Positions 9,801 through 22,107 of a DNA stretch of 64,000 nucleotides are shown one piece after another. The DNA comes from Thuidium tamariscinum (Eukaryota; Streptophyta; Bryopsida; Hypnales; Thuidiaceae): positions 10,974,001-11,038,000 of the forward strand of contig OX344753.2 of the NCBI GenBank assembly GCA_947034885.2. Reading direction: 5' to 3'. How positions within the stretch are numbered: the first letter of the stretch is position 1; every line of letters begins with the position of its first letter. The notes beneath the pieces were generated by a model, which saw only the letters and a program-made list of their open reading frames with translations, searched no databases and was not told the origin of the DNA. Both the position numbers and the translations under genes were made by a program.

Positions 9801-12049
9801 CTTATTAGTGAAGACATGGCTTTGTCTAAATATGCATGTAGAGCTATAGAAGTTGTTCAAATTAGAAAATTATTTTTGACAAAGAGGTGTGTACAATTGC
9901 CCTAACTTCCTAATGCATATAGGACAATATTCTCATCTTACCATTTGGCAACTATATAGCGTTTCATATCTAGGATCATTTGTCTTTTTTAACTTTACTC
10001 CTATTCTTCACATTTGGAGTAGTTTGATCATAGTTTAAGAGAATTATGTAAAGCATTACAATCTTTGTATATTTTCTATATTTCTTTAATGAATTAATTA
10101 ATACATCCTTTGTATTGATCACTCTTCATTTCAAACTTTGAAAACTTTTTATCTAGATGTAAAACTCTTCTACTTTGATATAAACTATTTTGGCCTTGTT
10201 TTAGAGAGCTCACATCACGTTTGTTCAATATTATTTTAATCTAGTTTTTACTATCATGTTGGTTTTGAAGTAATAGGTAATTTAAAACTAAAGAAGGAGT
10301 CAAGTTTTGAAAAACTAGAACTCAGGCCATTTTACAAAGAACTATTTAGAGAAAAGAATATTAATAGTGATGCATTGGAGAAGGAGTGTGTCAACTGCTT
10401 CTTTGTCTTTTGGAGCCTTTTCCAATCTCTATTTAGTCCCTACTAATCTCTATTTTGTCTAGATTCCTTAATTGGCTTCTTATTTTATTTTTATAAATAA
10501 GATAATTAGAATCATGTGAATTTTGTTGATTGTGAATACATTTTATATTGGATTTGAAAATTGAAGTAATCAGAAATTACTAAATGGACTTTAGATGAAA
10601 CTATCAAATGGAAAAATGTAGATGAGGATATAGGGTGGATCTATAGGATGGAAATGAATCAATCAAACAAACCTAAAGTAATTATCTCCTTGAATGGTAC
10701 AAGACTTCCATTGGTGAAGTAACTATTGTTCATCTATTGGAATTACAAACACCTATAAGAAAGCAAAATCAAGACCACATATAAAGCGGTAAATACCAAT
10801 GATTAGGATGCTTCAAGAAGAAAACAAATCTTTTGAACAAAGTTTTCTAAAAATCATATTTATCAGATGGTAAGGATATTTTTGATATCTTTCAACTACA
10901 TATAGAATCAAAGTATACTAAGCTAGTATCCACAACACTAGATTGCAAACCTTGAAATGTGAGCCTATAAGCCTTGAGCCTTGGTTTGAGTAGATGTAGT
11001 ACCCTACAACCATTGAAGGTGCATATAACATACATATCTATAACATAGCAACTTGATGATTATAGAAGGTGCCTATAACATAGTAGCCTAGGTTTTTAGG
11101 CATATGGACTAAAGATCTTAAATTCACATCCTTGCAACCTTCTATTAAGTATCTAGCTCTATATGGTGCTTACAAGGATGTAATACAAGCCATAAAAGAA
11201 TTAAAAATGTTGATAAGATCGATTTGTACCTCTTAGTAGCCAATATCCCTTTGTATCTGCTCATTACAACCCTTGGTAGCTTAATTGTACATGATGTTTG
11301 ATAGTGAGTTCCTTTTGAAGACATTATCTTTGATATGTACTATAGTTATTCATTTAGAGCCACCAATTTCTAAATGATTGATAATAGACATTCAAATTTG
11401 GATCTATTATAGGGCACATGTTGGTCTCTTTTGTATCTTATTTTCTTTGTTGATATAGGTCTCTTCATGTGAAGAATCACAATTAATGAAATTATGCATG
11501 TTGAAGAATCATTGGTATCAAAGAGGTGTGTGTAGTTAGTCTAAGTCTAGTAGATAGAACATCTAGTCTATAGATGCTAATAAGAAACTCTACGAAAATC
11601 ATGTGAAAAAATTAATGCTCAACAATTACTTTGGAGAAAAGTAAATAAATGAATAAATTTGATGCAAAATCTTTAAAATTATAATTTAGTTATAAAATTC
11701 ATTTTAATAATTCCAACATGAATTGGGAATAGTTAGTTAATTCAAAACTTTAAATGAAGACCACTAAATCACTTAGGCTCAGGTACAATTGGTAGTTGTT
11801 TTGTGACTTACTAGCAAATTCTTCATGGAATTAAGACCAAAATAATATAAACTTCTATATCAATAAGTGGCTAATATATTTGTCAAAGCAATATCAATTG
11901 TATAAAAAACACAACAATCAAACATTGTTTTGAAGTAAATATAAGTTAAGAATTTGACTTAGAGTTCATTCTTTAATTTAGATTTGAAATTATATCAATA
12001 AAGAATTTATTTAGACTATTATTGACTAATACCATTTTTTGTCTTGTCA
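9801..12049. other. AT-rich intergenic DNA with weak repeat similarity
   Basis: No gene is recognised. A stretch at about 10940-11095 ('caacactag', 'tgtgagcctataagccttgagcc', then repeated 'tataacata' and 'gaaggtgc' phrases) resembles the interior and left end of the 237-bp element at 26199-26435, so a decayed relative is likely there. A faintly protein-like plus-strand stretch near 10620-10725 has no start and quickly meets stops. Confidence 0.5.
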
Positions 12050-12053
12050 CTTA

Positions 12054-12786
12054 GGGTCGTTGCAAGAAACACCATGCAAAAAGCGTAGCATTTTCAAACG
12101 TAGTCTTTTTTTTTTGGGGAGTACTTTAAAATTAGAAAAACAAGTTTTAAAAGAACTGAAAAATATGTTTCATGTATAAACCTTTAAGAAGAAGGTACCC
12201 TAGAAATGAAAGGCATAGGAAAAATCTCTAAGTAGGAAATCCAGAAAAGTGCAAAATCTCATGAAAATTAGTACTTCCACATTTTAATTTGTAAAAAATA
12301 GGAAAATCAATTTTAAGAAAAACTGAAAATTGGCCATTTGAGGAAAGTTTATTTTGATGAGATTTGACCAAAAGAACGATCTTAGAACCATCATCAATGT
12401 TCAAAAATTGCGTGCCACGGGAAAAAATTTGTACTCATGTGGAGGACATAAAAAAACATATTTTTAGAGTTTTATTTGGAATTTATAGGTTTTACACCTA
12501 TGCAAATAGACCATGAAAGTTTAGTCTTCAAATCATTAAATTTAGACACTGCGAACGTAATGATAACCATAACCATAATTTTGTGACAGCTCAACGAAAA
12601 TGTTTTTTAAATATAAAATGATTTTTTTTAATTTCTGAAAAATAAGGGATCTAATAAACTTCAAATTAGGTATTTTCAATAAAAATTTCATGTTCATTGG
12701 ACTTAATCTCCAAAAGTTATAGTGGAAAACAAAAAAGTGATTCGCATTGTGACACGAAATAGGACCGGTGTTTCTTGCAATGACCC
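12054..12786. mobile_element. 4-bp-TSD MITE family, complete copy
   Basis: A 733-bp member with ends GGGTCGTTGCAAGAAACACC and the inverse GGTGTTTCTTGCAATGACCC. It is flanked by CTTA at 12050-12053 and 12787-12790. Both arms carry the family blocks ('ggggagtactttaaaatta' and 'gaaaaatctctaagtagg' on the left, 'ggtgtttcttgcaatgac' on the right). Non-coding. Confidence 0.85.
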
Positions 12787-12790
12787 CTTA

Positions 12791-15167
12791 TTAGAAAATA
12801 ATATCACACATAAAAGGTATTGTGCAATAGTCTAAATATTTTTGCTTGTCAAACCTCATTTTGAAGTCAATATAAATTAAGAATTTTATAGTTTTGATAG
12901 TTCACTCAAGGTTCAAAATTAAGACCAATAAAACATTTAGTTATAATACTATTGGTATAAATAATTGTCTTGTTACTTATTAACAAATTGTATAAAAAAT
13001 AAAGACCAAAGTGATATGAATTATATGAATTATATGAATTTTTTATAGTATAATTGGCTTGTCATTTCAATATGAAGTAAAAGAATATAACTTTCAAACT
13101 TCTTTTTCATGTTAGATACATGAATTAAAAGTCAAACAAGTAGCTCATGCAAGACTCAAAATTAAGACCGATGAGCATTTAACTAATGGATTCTTTGTAC
13201 CAATGGTACTAGTAATTGTCTTGTCACTTATTAGCAATTTTTACATGGAATTAAATCCAAAATAATGTACATCCATGATTTGGTACATGATGTAATTTTC
13301 TTGCTTATATACAATTAACTATAAATTATATACTTTAATACATTCCTATGCATTATTACTACTACTAGTGTGCCATGTACTATTGCCAAAGTCAAAATAA
13401 AAATAAAAATAATTTCTAATTTTAAAAAATAAAATAAAAACTCGAAAATCTATAATTTTCACACTATAGGTCTGAGCACAACAAAACAAAGCTCATGCAA
13501 TTTTTTGACAATACCAAAACACAATTAGGGGACATATAGTATAGAAGATTTCAACATAACAAACAAAATAGAAAAATAAATTCTTAAAAAAAATAAATTA
13601 AAGTATAGATAACACTTCAAAGACAAACTTGTGGCCATAAAAATCATGCATTTTGATATCATGTGGCATCATCTACTTTGAATAAGCCAAATATATTCAT
13701 TGGAGATGAATAGTTGCACTTTAATATGTCCTACAAAGAAAGGTTCTCTGTCATTCATTGTACACAAAATGTCCCTTGATGTTTGAGGGATGAAATACAA
13801 ACAATACTTTATTTTCTGTATTATCTTTTGAAATCAATGTAAATAAAAAAGGTGACATTGTAACATCTTTGAAGACAATGCCATGTTTAGATTTAAAACA
13901 ATGTAGAAATCTACCTTTGAAGTGTAAAATCAATATATTGATCTGATATTTTGGAAGATGAAATAAAATAATTACAAATTTAAGTATTTTTTATCCCTTA
14001 AGTAGTTTCTATATTTATTAAATGATCGGTCAATGATATTTCATGATTTAAAAAATATATACAAGTGTGACTTACTGACAAAGTACACCTTAGAAATACT
14101 ACAACCAATTGTATCCACATTGAAATTTACAGTATGATCTTAACATCATATGCATATAAATAAACCAATCAATATCAATTAATAATTAATGTTTATAAAT
14201 TAAAGATTCTTTAATATCAGATGATTGGTTATTTATTAGTAGACTTTAGATGAATATAATTGACATGCGATGAAAGATAAAATTTCAAATAAAATATTAG
14301 AAATATAAATTTTTATTTTTAATATTTTTTGTAATTATTAAATTAATTTTAAAAGAAAAATGAAAAAAAAGAATTTCTGCCAGGGCTTACACCCTTGGTT
14401 CTGAATGTACTAGTTCCTTTATCAATGGAATTTGTCCATTTTAAATTAAAAATTAAAAAATTAAAAAAAAACTTAAAAGATTTATTTTTATATAACTAGA
14501 AACATATATTTTTTGAGATTGAATATACATTCAACTTCAAATTATAGGATTTACACAAGGAAATTTACACGTGGCATTTAAATGTTGAACAATTAGATGA
14601 GTTTCTAAGGATGAAAAAATAGAAATATTTATTATTATATTATTATATATTTATTATATAAAACATATTTTTTGTTATTGAAACGTTGAAGACTTAAAGT
14701 TGCTAACTTGCTAAGTGGCAAAAGTAATGTTTTTAGTTTTATATACTCAACATTCTTTGCAAATGCTTGAAGTGAATTTATCATATTGTACATTTGATTA
14801 TTAGGCAAATTCTTTATTTTGATGAAATGTTCAATTCATTTGTAAATACACATGCACTACTTACTCAGTTTGCACAAGAATCAATAGCTTAGCCAATGAA
14901 ATTAATGATTTTTATTCAAAAAGAGCTTAATAATAAACCGCACTTTTCTATAATTTGCAAAGAATATAATATTCTTAAAGTTGTGAGGACATTAAGTCTC
15001 CAATATCATTTTCATTCCTTGTATCTATGACAAACCAATTTCAAAATCTAATTTCAAAAACTTTTTGTTGAGTCCTTAAAATCCCAAAAGAATCAAAAAT
15101 AGTCATTCTAACCATATAATTATGAATATCATGAAAGTAGGTCAAATCTGGAACTTCATGTAAATTA
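12791..15167. other. AT-rich intergenic DNA, nothing recognised
   Basis: More than 2 kb of strongly AT-rich sequence with many A/T homopolymers. Weak direct repeats such as 'aattatatgaattatatgaatt' near 13020 and 'tcttgtcacttattagcaa' (12970, 13220) are visible. No protein-like frame or RNA gene. Confidence 0.55.
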
Positions 15168-15635
15168 GTATTTGGATGCAGCGGTGCTATTCTGTGAGCT
15201 TGCGAGTGTAAGCTTGTGAGCATAGAGCATGAATTCTGTGAGCAGGGAATTCTAGAACTACAAAATATAGAGTAGAACTTAAATTATTAGACTAAAAAGC
15301 TAATATCCTTGCATTTTTGGTAAAATTTTCAATTAATTCTTAAATTTTAGAATTTTTGTTAACAGTCCTACGACTATGTGCCTATGATCGTGGATATCTA
15401 CTATTTGTAATAGAGTTGATATTTTACTAAATGGACATAGTTTTGTAGATTTGCATCGTGGAAAAAATTCGTAGAAGTGTTAATGGTGAATAATGATAGA
15501 AAGGAGACTATATTCAAAATTCCATCAACAATCAGTGTTTGATCAAAGCAAAAATGATACTCCTACAACAATATATATAACTCAAGTTTGAAGTCTTTTA
15601 GGGTCAATTTTAAACACTCATAGATCCTTAGACTT

Positions 15636-16099
15636 CTAGATATGTTGTAGATCCTTTTCTGGAATGTTGATGATACCAGCCCTAATGAAGAGGTGCTTTA
15701 CTTCATCAAAACTGAAGCTTGGAGTATGAATGAATTTGTCTTCAACAAGATTCATCTTGCAGAAGTACCAAGATAAACAATAAAGATGTTTGTAGTTTAT
15801 ATACTGATGGCGCCCTCCAATTGCTAAAAAAATCATGTTTACAAAATTAGGACATGTACATTGCAAGTACAAATCAAGTGTGATTTGATCAACTTTGTGT
15901 TTGGGCTCCATTCTAGATTAAAGGATTATAATGGCTCCAAGTCCAAGAAAGGGAAGCATAGTTATTCCTAAAAAAATTTCCCTTGACATTCCCAACGCTT
16001 TTCCATTTATTGCGATGCTCTATAGTAGGAGTATTTGTAATACATCTGATGGGCTTGTTTCTTCTAGTAGTAGAATATCTGCATCTATGGAAATAGACT
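15636..16099 (-). pseudogene. Decayed unrecognised gene fragment
   Basis: Minus-strand sequence with protein-like composition in two frames. From about 16099 down to 15920 one frame reads a leucine-rich, acidic-then-hydrophobic stretch (starting DADILLLEETSPSDVLQ) with internal stops. After a frame change, an ATG frame at 15911-15636 gives 91 residues containing a C-T-C-P motif, a YINYKHLYC stretch and a charged, helix-like C-terminus. I recognise no family. A SWIM finger (CxC..CxH) was considered because of the CxC, but the second half does not fit. It lies just inside the left end of the 6.9-kb element and points outward, so it may be a remnant of that element's own gene or a captured host gene. 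Confidence 0.4.
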
Positions 16100-16372
16100 A
16101 TAAAAAAAACTGCTTCATAAACATTGAACATTGTGAATAAGTATTAAGGAGATATAGGTAGTTGATCTTAGAGTTGAAAACCGGACTCTTATAATAGAAA
16201 TGTTTCTTGGTGAGTCATATTAGTACTTGTCAATACGGACCAAACGTTTGGTACTTGAGGCCAATCAATTATCCAACGCACTTTGAGCCTTGAAAACATC
16301 ACTAAATATCATATGGGCATTTGATATACTAATAATTTAAATTTTAGAGAATCTTTGCTAGTAACCAAGTAT

Positions 16373-18095
16373 AGCTATGATTTTGATCAAGTCTTTATAG
16401 ACATTGCCTTCCTCTCAAAGCCTAAGGGAGCATTTATGTGGACCTTCTTTGATCAAGTCCGTGTGGACATTGCCCTCCCCTTGGAGCCTAAGGGAGCGTC
16501 CATGTGGACCCTCTTTGATTACGTCTGTGTAGACATTGCCCTCCTTTCAGAGCCTAAAAGAGTGTCCACGGGTGAATGCAAGAAACACTTAAAGCCTTTT
16601 GTCACACCCTAGTTTTTTACTTTTTTTTTTGCCATAACTTTTGTGTTTTAACTCCAAATGATTCCAAATTTATAGGAAAGATACTTGCAGCTATTATGTA
16701 TCTATAATGAATTTTGGAGATTTTTCGAAAATAATTTATTATTTTTAAATAGCCCCGAAAATTTCTCATAGTACTCAATTTAGGGTTTCTTAGCACCATT
16801 TATCTTCTAAAAAACGAATTTTGACCTAAAATTTGGATAGAATGGTTTCTTATTAGACTTATAGCTATTTCCCTAAGGAATTCTAAAAATACTTATTTTA
16901 AAGTGTTGTAGAAGTCCACAAAGAGAGCTTCATTTTGCATTTTTTTCCAAAGGTATAAAACATTATTTTGGTGAGTTTTTTGGTCAAATCTTGTCACCAA
17001 AATTTTTGGTGAGTTTCAAGTTTTGTATTTTTATTTTTATTTTTTAAAAATAATCCTATTTTTTAAAAATTAAAATGTCACAAGTTGTATTTTCTTCATC
17101 GGAATTCTATGAGAATTCTATGTCCAAAGTTCCAGTGAAGAAAACACAACTTGTGACATTTTAATTTGTAAAAAATAGGATTTATTTTTAAAAAATACAT
17201 AAAAATATGATATTTGTAAAAACTTTTTGGTGATGATATTTGACTAAAAAACTCACCAAAATAATGTTTTATACCTTTGGAAAAAATGCAAAATGAAGCT
17301 CTCTTTGTGGACTTTTACAACACATAAAAATAGATATTTTTAGAATTCCTTTGGGCATTAGCTATAAGTCTATTAAGAGACCATCCTCTCCAAATTTTAG
17401 ATCAAAATTCATTTTTTTGGAGATACGGGGTGCTAAAAACCTTTAAATCAAGTATTGTGAGAAATTTTTGGGGCTATTTAAAAATAATAAATTATTTTTG
17501 AAAAATATGAAAAATTCATTATAGATACATAATAGCTATGAGTAGCTTCTATATAAATTTTGGATCATTTGGAACTAAAACACAAAAGTTATGGCTAAAA
17601 TAAAAATAAAAAAACTAGGGTGTGACGAAACGCAACAAATAGTACAAGTGTTTCTTGCATTTACCCCTGTGTGGACACTCTTTGATCAAGTCCATGTAGA
17701 CATTGCCCTCCCCTTGAAGCCTAAGGGAGCGTATGTGTGAACCATCTTTAATCAAGTCCGTGTAGACATTTCCCTCCCCTCGGAACCTAAGGGAACATCT
17801 GTGTGGAACTATGGACCCTCTTGATTACATCTGTGTGGACATTGTCCTCCCTTCAAAGCCTAAAGGAGTGTCTGTGTGGACCCTCTTTGATTGTGTCTGT
17901 GTAGACATTGTCCTCCCCTTAGAACCTAAGGAAGTGTCCGTGTGGACCCTCTTTGATCAAGTCTATATAGACATTGCCCTCCCCTCAAAGCCTAAGGGAA
18001 CATCCATAAGGATCATCTTTGATCAAGTCCGTGTAGACATTGCCCTCCCCTCAGAGCCTAAGGGAGCGTTTGTGTGGACCTTCTTTGATCAAAAG
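16373..18095 (+). repeat. 66-bp (22-codon) minisatellite, about ten units, split by a MITE
   Basis: GATCAAGTC-type anchors start at 16385, 16451 and 16517, then after a 1097-bp insertion at 17684, 17750, 17823, 17889, 17955, 18021 and 18087. The spacing is 66 bp except one 73-bp unit. Each unit reads GATCAAGTC, a GTGTAGACATTGCCCTCCC phrase, a CCTAAGGGAGCGT phrase and a GTGTGGACCCTCTTT phrase. Because 66 is divisible by three, plus-strand frames give a 22-residue repeat of the type FDQVRVDIALPSEPKG. The frame is broken by the MITE, by a TGA in the unit starting at 17684 and by the 7-nt length change, so no intact protein exists now. Whether it was ever translated is unknown. Confidence 0.85.
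16570..17666. mobile_element. 4-bp-TSD MITE family, 1.1-kb palindromic copy
   Basis: Inserted within a 66-bp minisatellite unit. Ends are GGGTGAATGCAAGAAACACTT and AAGTGTTTCTTGCATTTACCC. The two ~530-bp arms are inverted copies over nearly their whole length, meeting around 17110, so the single strand could fold into one long hairpin. The interrupted unit has 53 bp before and 17 bp after the insertion. That totals 70, exactly 4 more than the 66-bp unit, which independently shows a 4-bp target duplication; the duplicated bases have since diverged (CCAC left, CTGT right, unit consensus CCGT). No coding capacity. Confidence 0.9.
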
Positions 18096-19420
18096 ATTTT
18101 GTATATATTGGGATTTGTAAAATAACTAATAGTTTAGTGTTTATATGCATTTTTTAATTCCTAAATATATATTAAGAATTTGATAAGCTAATTTATGTCT
18201 CAAGATGAGGCACAATATCCATTGTTGAGATTAAATTGGAATTTCATACTTTATCTATGTTCGAGTTCTAATAGCTCTAGGAACTGCCTTTTATAAATTA
18301 CTAAATTCTTTTTGGTGAACTGATTCGTTGTACAGTGATCAATATTTCTGATATGAGTATTGAGTTTTTAATGAGAGGTTGTAGTTTTATAATTACTCTT
18401 CCTTCTACTAATCAGTCCTCTCAGCAGCGAGGACTCAGTGGAATTGGTTCGGTTTTGATGCTAACATTCTAGTATTCATAAGCAAATGGTTGTTTAAAAT
18501 AGTTTTTAGTTTTCTTCTTGATAGTAGAAACTAACATATATCACTCAAAATGATCAATTCTAATCAACAACAACAAATGAAGGACAAGGTCTTGGCCTCG
18601 AGACTTGTCTTACACCTTTAGGGTATTGAGTATGAATTTAATTTATTCTAATGTGTAAATACAAAAAATTATCATTAAATTTCTTTATATCACAAATGTA
18701 TTTTTAAGTGGTAGCTTTTATAAATTGCATAGTCTAAGAGCTACAAGAGACCATGTTAATAAAGAGATTTGTTCTTGTTTACAAATTTAAACTGAGTTTT
18801 CATGAGTGAGATTTGTTTTGTTTCATTACCATTTTCTTGAACTAGTAGGAGTCTTCCCTTGACACTGAGAGGAGGGAATTCAAGGTGTAGACTAGAACTA
18901 TCTATACATGACCATTTGATTGATTCCCCATTATAACTATGCTTTGTAGAGGAATTTAAGTATTTAACACAAGGCCTTCACTCATTCTAGTAAAATTAGT
19001 ATAATTTTTTTAATAACAATTTTGAATGCCTTTTCCTCTGTTTATGTTAAGGTGGCATCTAGATGCCTTATTTAAAATGTTTATATTTAAACAAGAGAGT
19101 GTTTAAATTCAAAGTTTGGAGAATTCTTCAATTGTTAAATTATATGTGCTTTTTGGTTGAATCAAACTCTTGAAAAAGGATCTCTTCTATTAGAGCCGAG
19201 AGGTCCCCTTCATGGATATTATTTTGATGTGTGTATAAATGATTCAAAGGAATTTGGTATTGAAACTACATTATAACACCATTTTCTTACTTTATCAAAG
19301 CTTCTTTAATGCTTTCAAGAGTTACAATACTTAAGTAGTGTAATTTCTAATGTTTTTGTTGGATATTGTTTTGGGAGATTGCTCCTCAATAAAATCCTCC
19401 TAAACCTAGTACTATGGAAA
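18096..19420. other. AT-rich segment inside the 6.9-kb element
   Basis: Between the minisatellite and the right-hand gene remnant. No clear frame or repeat. It may contain further decayed coding sequence of the same remnant, but I could not trace it. Confidence 0.45.
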
Positions 19421-21632
19421 AGGTAGACATTACTATTTACTAGAGAGAATGATATGGAAGCAGACATTGCCATAGAGAAAAATAAACAAGCAGAGGTGAT
19501 TGGACAAAAAGACATGGAAATGTCCGAAATTCAAGATGAGATGTAGATTGACAATGAGTATATTACTAAGGATGCTTTGAGGAAATCCTAGAAAGTAAAC
19601 TCTGTAGCTTTCATTGTCAATTTACAATTGAAACCTCATTTGATTTTACACCTCATGATTCCCCTATGTTGAATGATTGTGATGCCCATGGTTAAACCAA
19701 CGTTGTGGTACAATCTTATTAAATTGGAGAATGAGTACGTAAATAGATATAGAGATGGTTCAGCACTCTTCTATGTTTATGTTACTAACGAGCAAGGTGA
19801 TTTATTTGTTACTAACAAGAAGGGCACACCTCATGATTCATTTATCTTTACAAGTACTTTAAATTCAAACTGTTGATTAAGGGAGCTATAGAAAAACGAG
19901 ACCTTTTGCCTTTTCAAGAAACTTGGTTCAATGTATTGTCAAAGAATTACATGTTTTAAGTCTTCAAATGAAGTGGTGGACAAGTGCATACCTAAAATCT
20001 GGTGCTTGGTATTTAAATTGTCCACTAGAGTTTATTCTAACTGGTAATAGAGGAGCACCTTAAGCACTCCATTAACTTTCATCAAGTTGTATCCAAATTC
20101 AATGAATTTGTTGGTCTAAATGATGATGCTAAAGCCAAAGCCATGAAGAAATGAAATGAATTATATAAGAAGATAGTATTAAAGAACTCTGAGGCAATAG
20201 ATAAGGTAAAGGAGAGAGTGATGAAGAAGACAAAGAAATAAGAGGATTCAGAGAAGGCAGTTGCAACTGCCAAATCAAAGGAAAAGGTATCCAAATAAAA
20301 ACCTCTACCTCCATCTATGAAAGATGAGGGATCACAGCACCAACAGTCAAATTCTTGTGGCACTAAACAAAATGTTGAGTATATGTTTTTGAACGAAGAT
20401 GGCATGATACATGGCCCTTCACTAGTAGAGTTTCTTAGTGAATTGGAGATTACCATCAATGAGTTCATTGAAAACTATTTCCTTATGACTATACAAGATG
20501 ATCTTTTACTACAAGTGTACCACAATATTGTACAATTCATTGATAAGGTCTGTAATACACCATTATCTATAATAATTTTCAAAGTTTAATTTCATTCTTT
20601 TATTGTGTTTTTGAGTGAATATGTGAAATATTCTGCAGTACAAAGGGTCTAAAGAGCGATTTTTTAAAAGAATTAAAAGTGACAAGCCTTGCTTGGACCT
20701 AATGATTGCGGACATGCCTGAGGGTCTTCTAGTTCCAAACTTGTTTTCACCTCCTATTGTTGTTCTAAAGTAGAATATGGACTTTGCTACTTGGCTTCAA
20801 GAGATTTTTGAATTTGCAAATGGTCACCTTCATCACGATGGAGCTCTTGTCATCATTTATTCTTGGAATACCAAAATTAGAGCCAACATTTCTAGATATG
20901 CAGCGTCTTACAACTTTCAAAAGAAGAATGATTGGTGGGGAATGAGTCGGCTTCATCTTGCGTCACCTATTTTTTCTTTTTCCATAGTATGCTAATATCA
21001 ACTTTACCTTTCGTGATTTTTACAAATTCAATGCTTTGAGAGTTTCAATCATGTATGTTTATTTTTGTTAATTATACAGGGTAAGCATTGAGAATGATTG
21101 GTTGTCAATGTAATGTCATTAAATATCTATGTTGTTGTTTTCAAAGTTTATAAAGTCTTTTGAAGTCTTTGGAAGTCTTTTTTCATATTTTGGAACTAAT
21201 TGCTTTCATAAACTCAACAATTAGGAGCACTTCCGACGCTTTCAAATGATCTAGATATAGCGGATGTTTAAATTCCTCATATTGTGAAGAAATCTCGTTT
21301 CAATAAGTAAGTCTATACTCATCTTGCATATTTTTTTGGAAATGTAGATATATAGCTAAGCCATTTCATTTACATATTGGTTTTTCTTTTGTATAAAGAT
21401 GCATAACATACTTTATATATTTTTAATAAAAAAATTTGTACTATCAGCATGATTTCTAAGCACATCACTAATTGGCCATTCTTCACTTTATCCAGATTTT
21501 TTCCAAGCTCAAAGAAGTCCTATATACTACTTCCAAATGCAACAACTTTAGCATTAGCTTTCGCATTAGAGCAAGATATTCCTATAAAAGAAAAGCGTAG
21601 AACTTTAGATCCTAGAGTTTTGTAGTATGTAG
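19421..21632 (+). pseudogene. Decayed multi-exon gene, possible adenine-methyltransferase-like domain
   Basis: Long plus-strand stretches read as protein but are interrupted by stops and frame changes. In order: an acidic/Lys-rich segment (about 19440-19560), a frame at 19673-19876, a WYLNCPLEFILTGNRG-type segment near 20010-20060, a Lys-rich segment with three in-frame stops (20080-20310), a clean frame from 20317, and further coding-like blocks at 21225-21306 and 21460-21622. A good intron is visible at 20548-20638: GATAAG|GT..TGCAG|TAC, phase 0, 91 bp, joining two in-phase coding stretches. After it comes LDLMIADMPEGLL, then HHDGALVIIYS and NDWWGMSRL. The IADMPEG site resembles a degenerate DPPY motif of N6-adenine methyltransferases; that assignment is a weak inference. 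No intact product is possible. Confidence 0.5.
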
Positions 21633-22107
21633 AGTTGTAGACGTGACACCTATAAAGTTAGAGGACACATCATCGGCTAGCAGTAGTAGTCATTCTCAAT
21701 CTATGTACATCATCTATTTGATTCTATTTTTTTAATATTTTAATTGTTCATTTTTGTTTCTAATACAATGCATGTTTTCTTATGTATTTTGCATAGTAAT
21801 GGCTCTACATCTAAAAATCTTAAGTTGCAAACTACCTTCTTTTTTAATATTTATCACTTAAAGATGAAATTTTATTTATGATATGATAAAATTTTATTGA
21901 AGTTATGTTTTTGTATTTAAATTCTACTCTTCTATTTTTATAAAGTATATAGTCATAGGTTCCTCATCAAATTTTAACCAAATCTTCTATGCAATCAAAG
22001 TTCACGGTCATAGGGTACCACTCTAATTTTCACCAAAAAAATTGTGGGCTCATAGGCTCACAATGCAAGCTCACAGGCTCATAGAATAGCAACCATATAC
22101 TTGGATG

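Larger units (their letters stand above)
15179..22096 (+). mobile_element. 6.9-kb terminal-inverted-repeat element with 11-bp TSD
   Basis: Left end CAGCGGTGCTATTCTGTGAG aligns with the left end of the short element at 49105 (CAACGACGCTAGTTTGTGAG). Right end ..GAATAGCAACCAT aligns with that element's right end (..AATAGCATCCCC), with the same five bases after ATAGCA. Flanks GTATTTGGATG (15168-15178) and ATACTTGGATG (22097-22107) agree at 9 of 11 positions, both differences being transitions. Both ends have GTGAGC-rich subterminal DNA and a CCTATGACCGTG-type motif, about 200 bp from the left end and about 90 bp from the right, the same asymmetry as at 49105-49938. It contains two decayed gene remnants (listed), a 66-bp minisatellite and a nested MITE. 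The 9-12-bp duplication suggests a Mutator-like element, but I recognise no MULE transposase. Two unrelated end fragments remain possible. Confidence 0.6.

Noticed and set aside
16355-16612. Minisatellite frames as present-day protein-coding genes
   Set aside because: Frames are broken by the MITE, an in-frame TGA and a 7-nt length change, with no promoter or start context.
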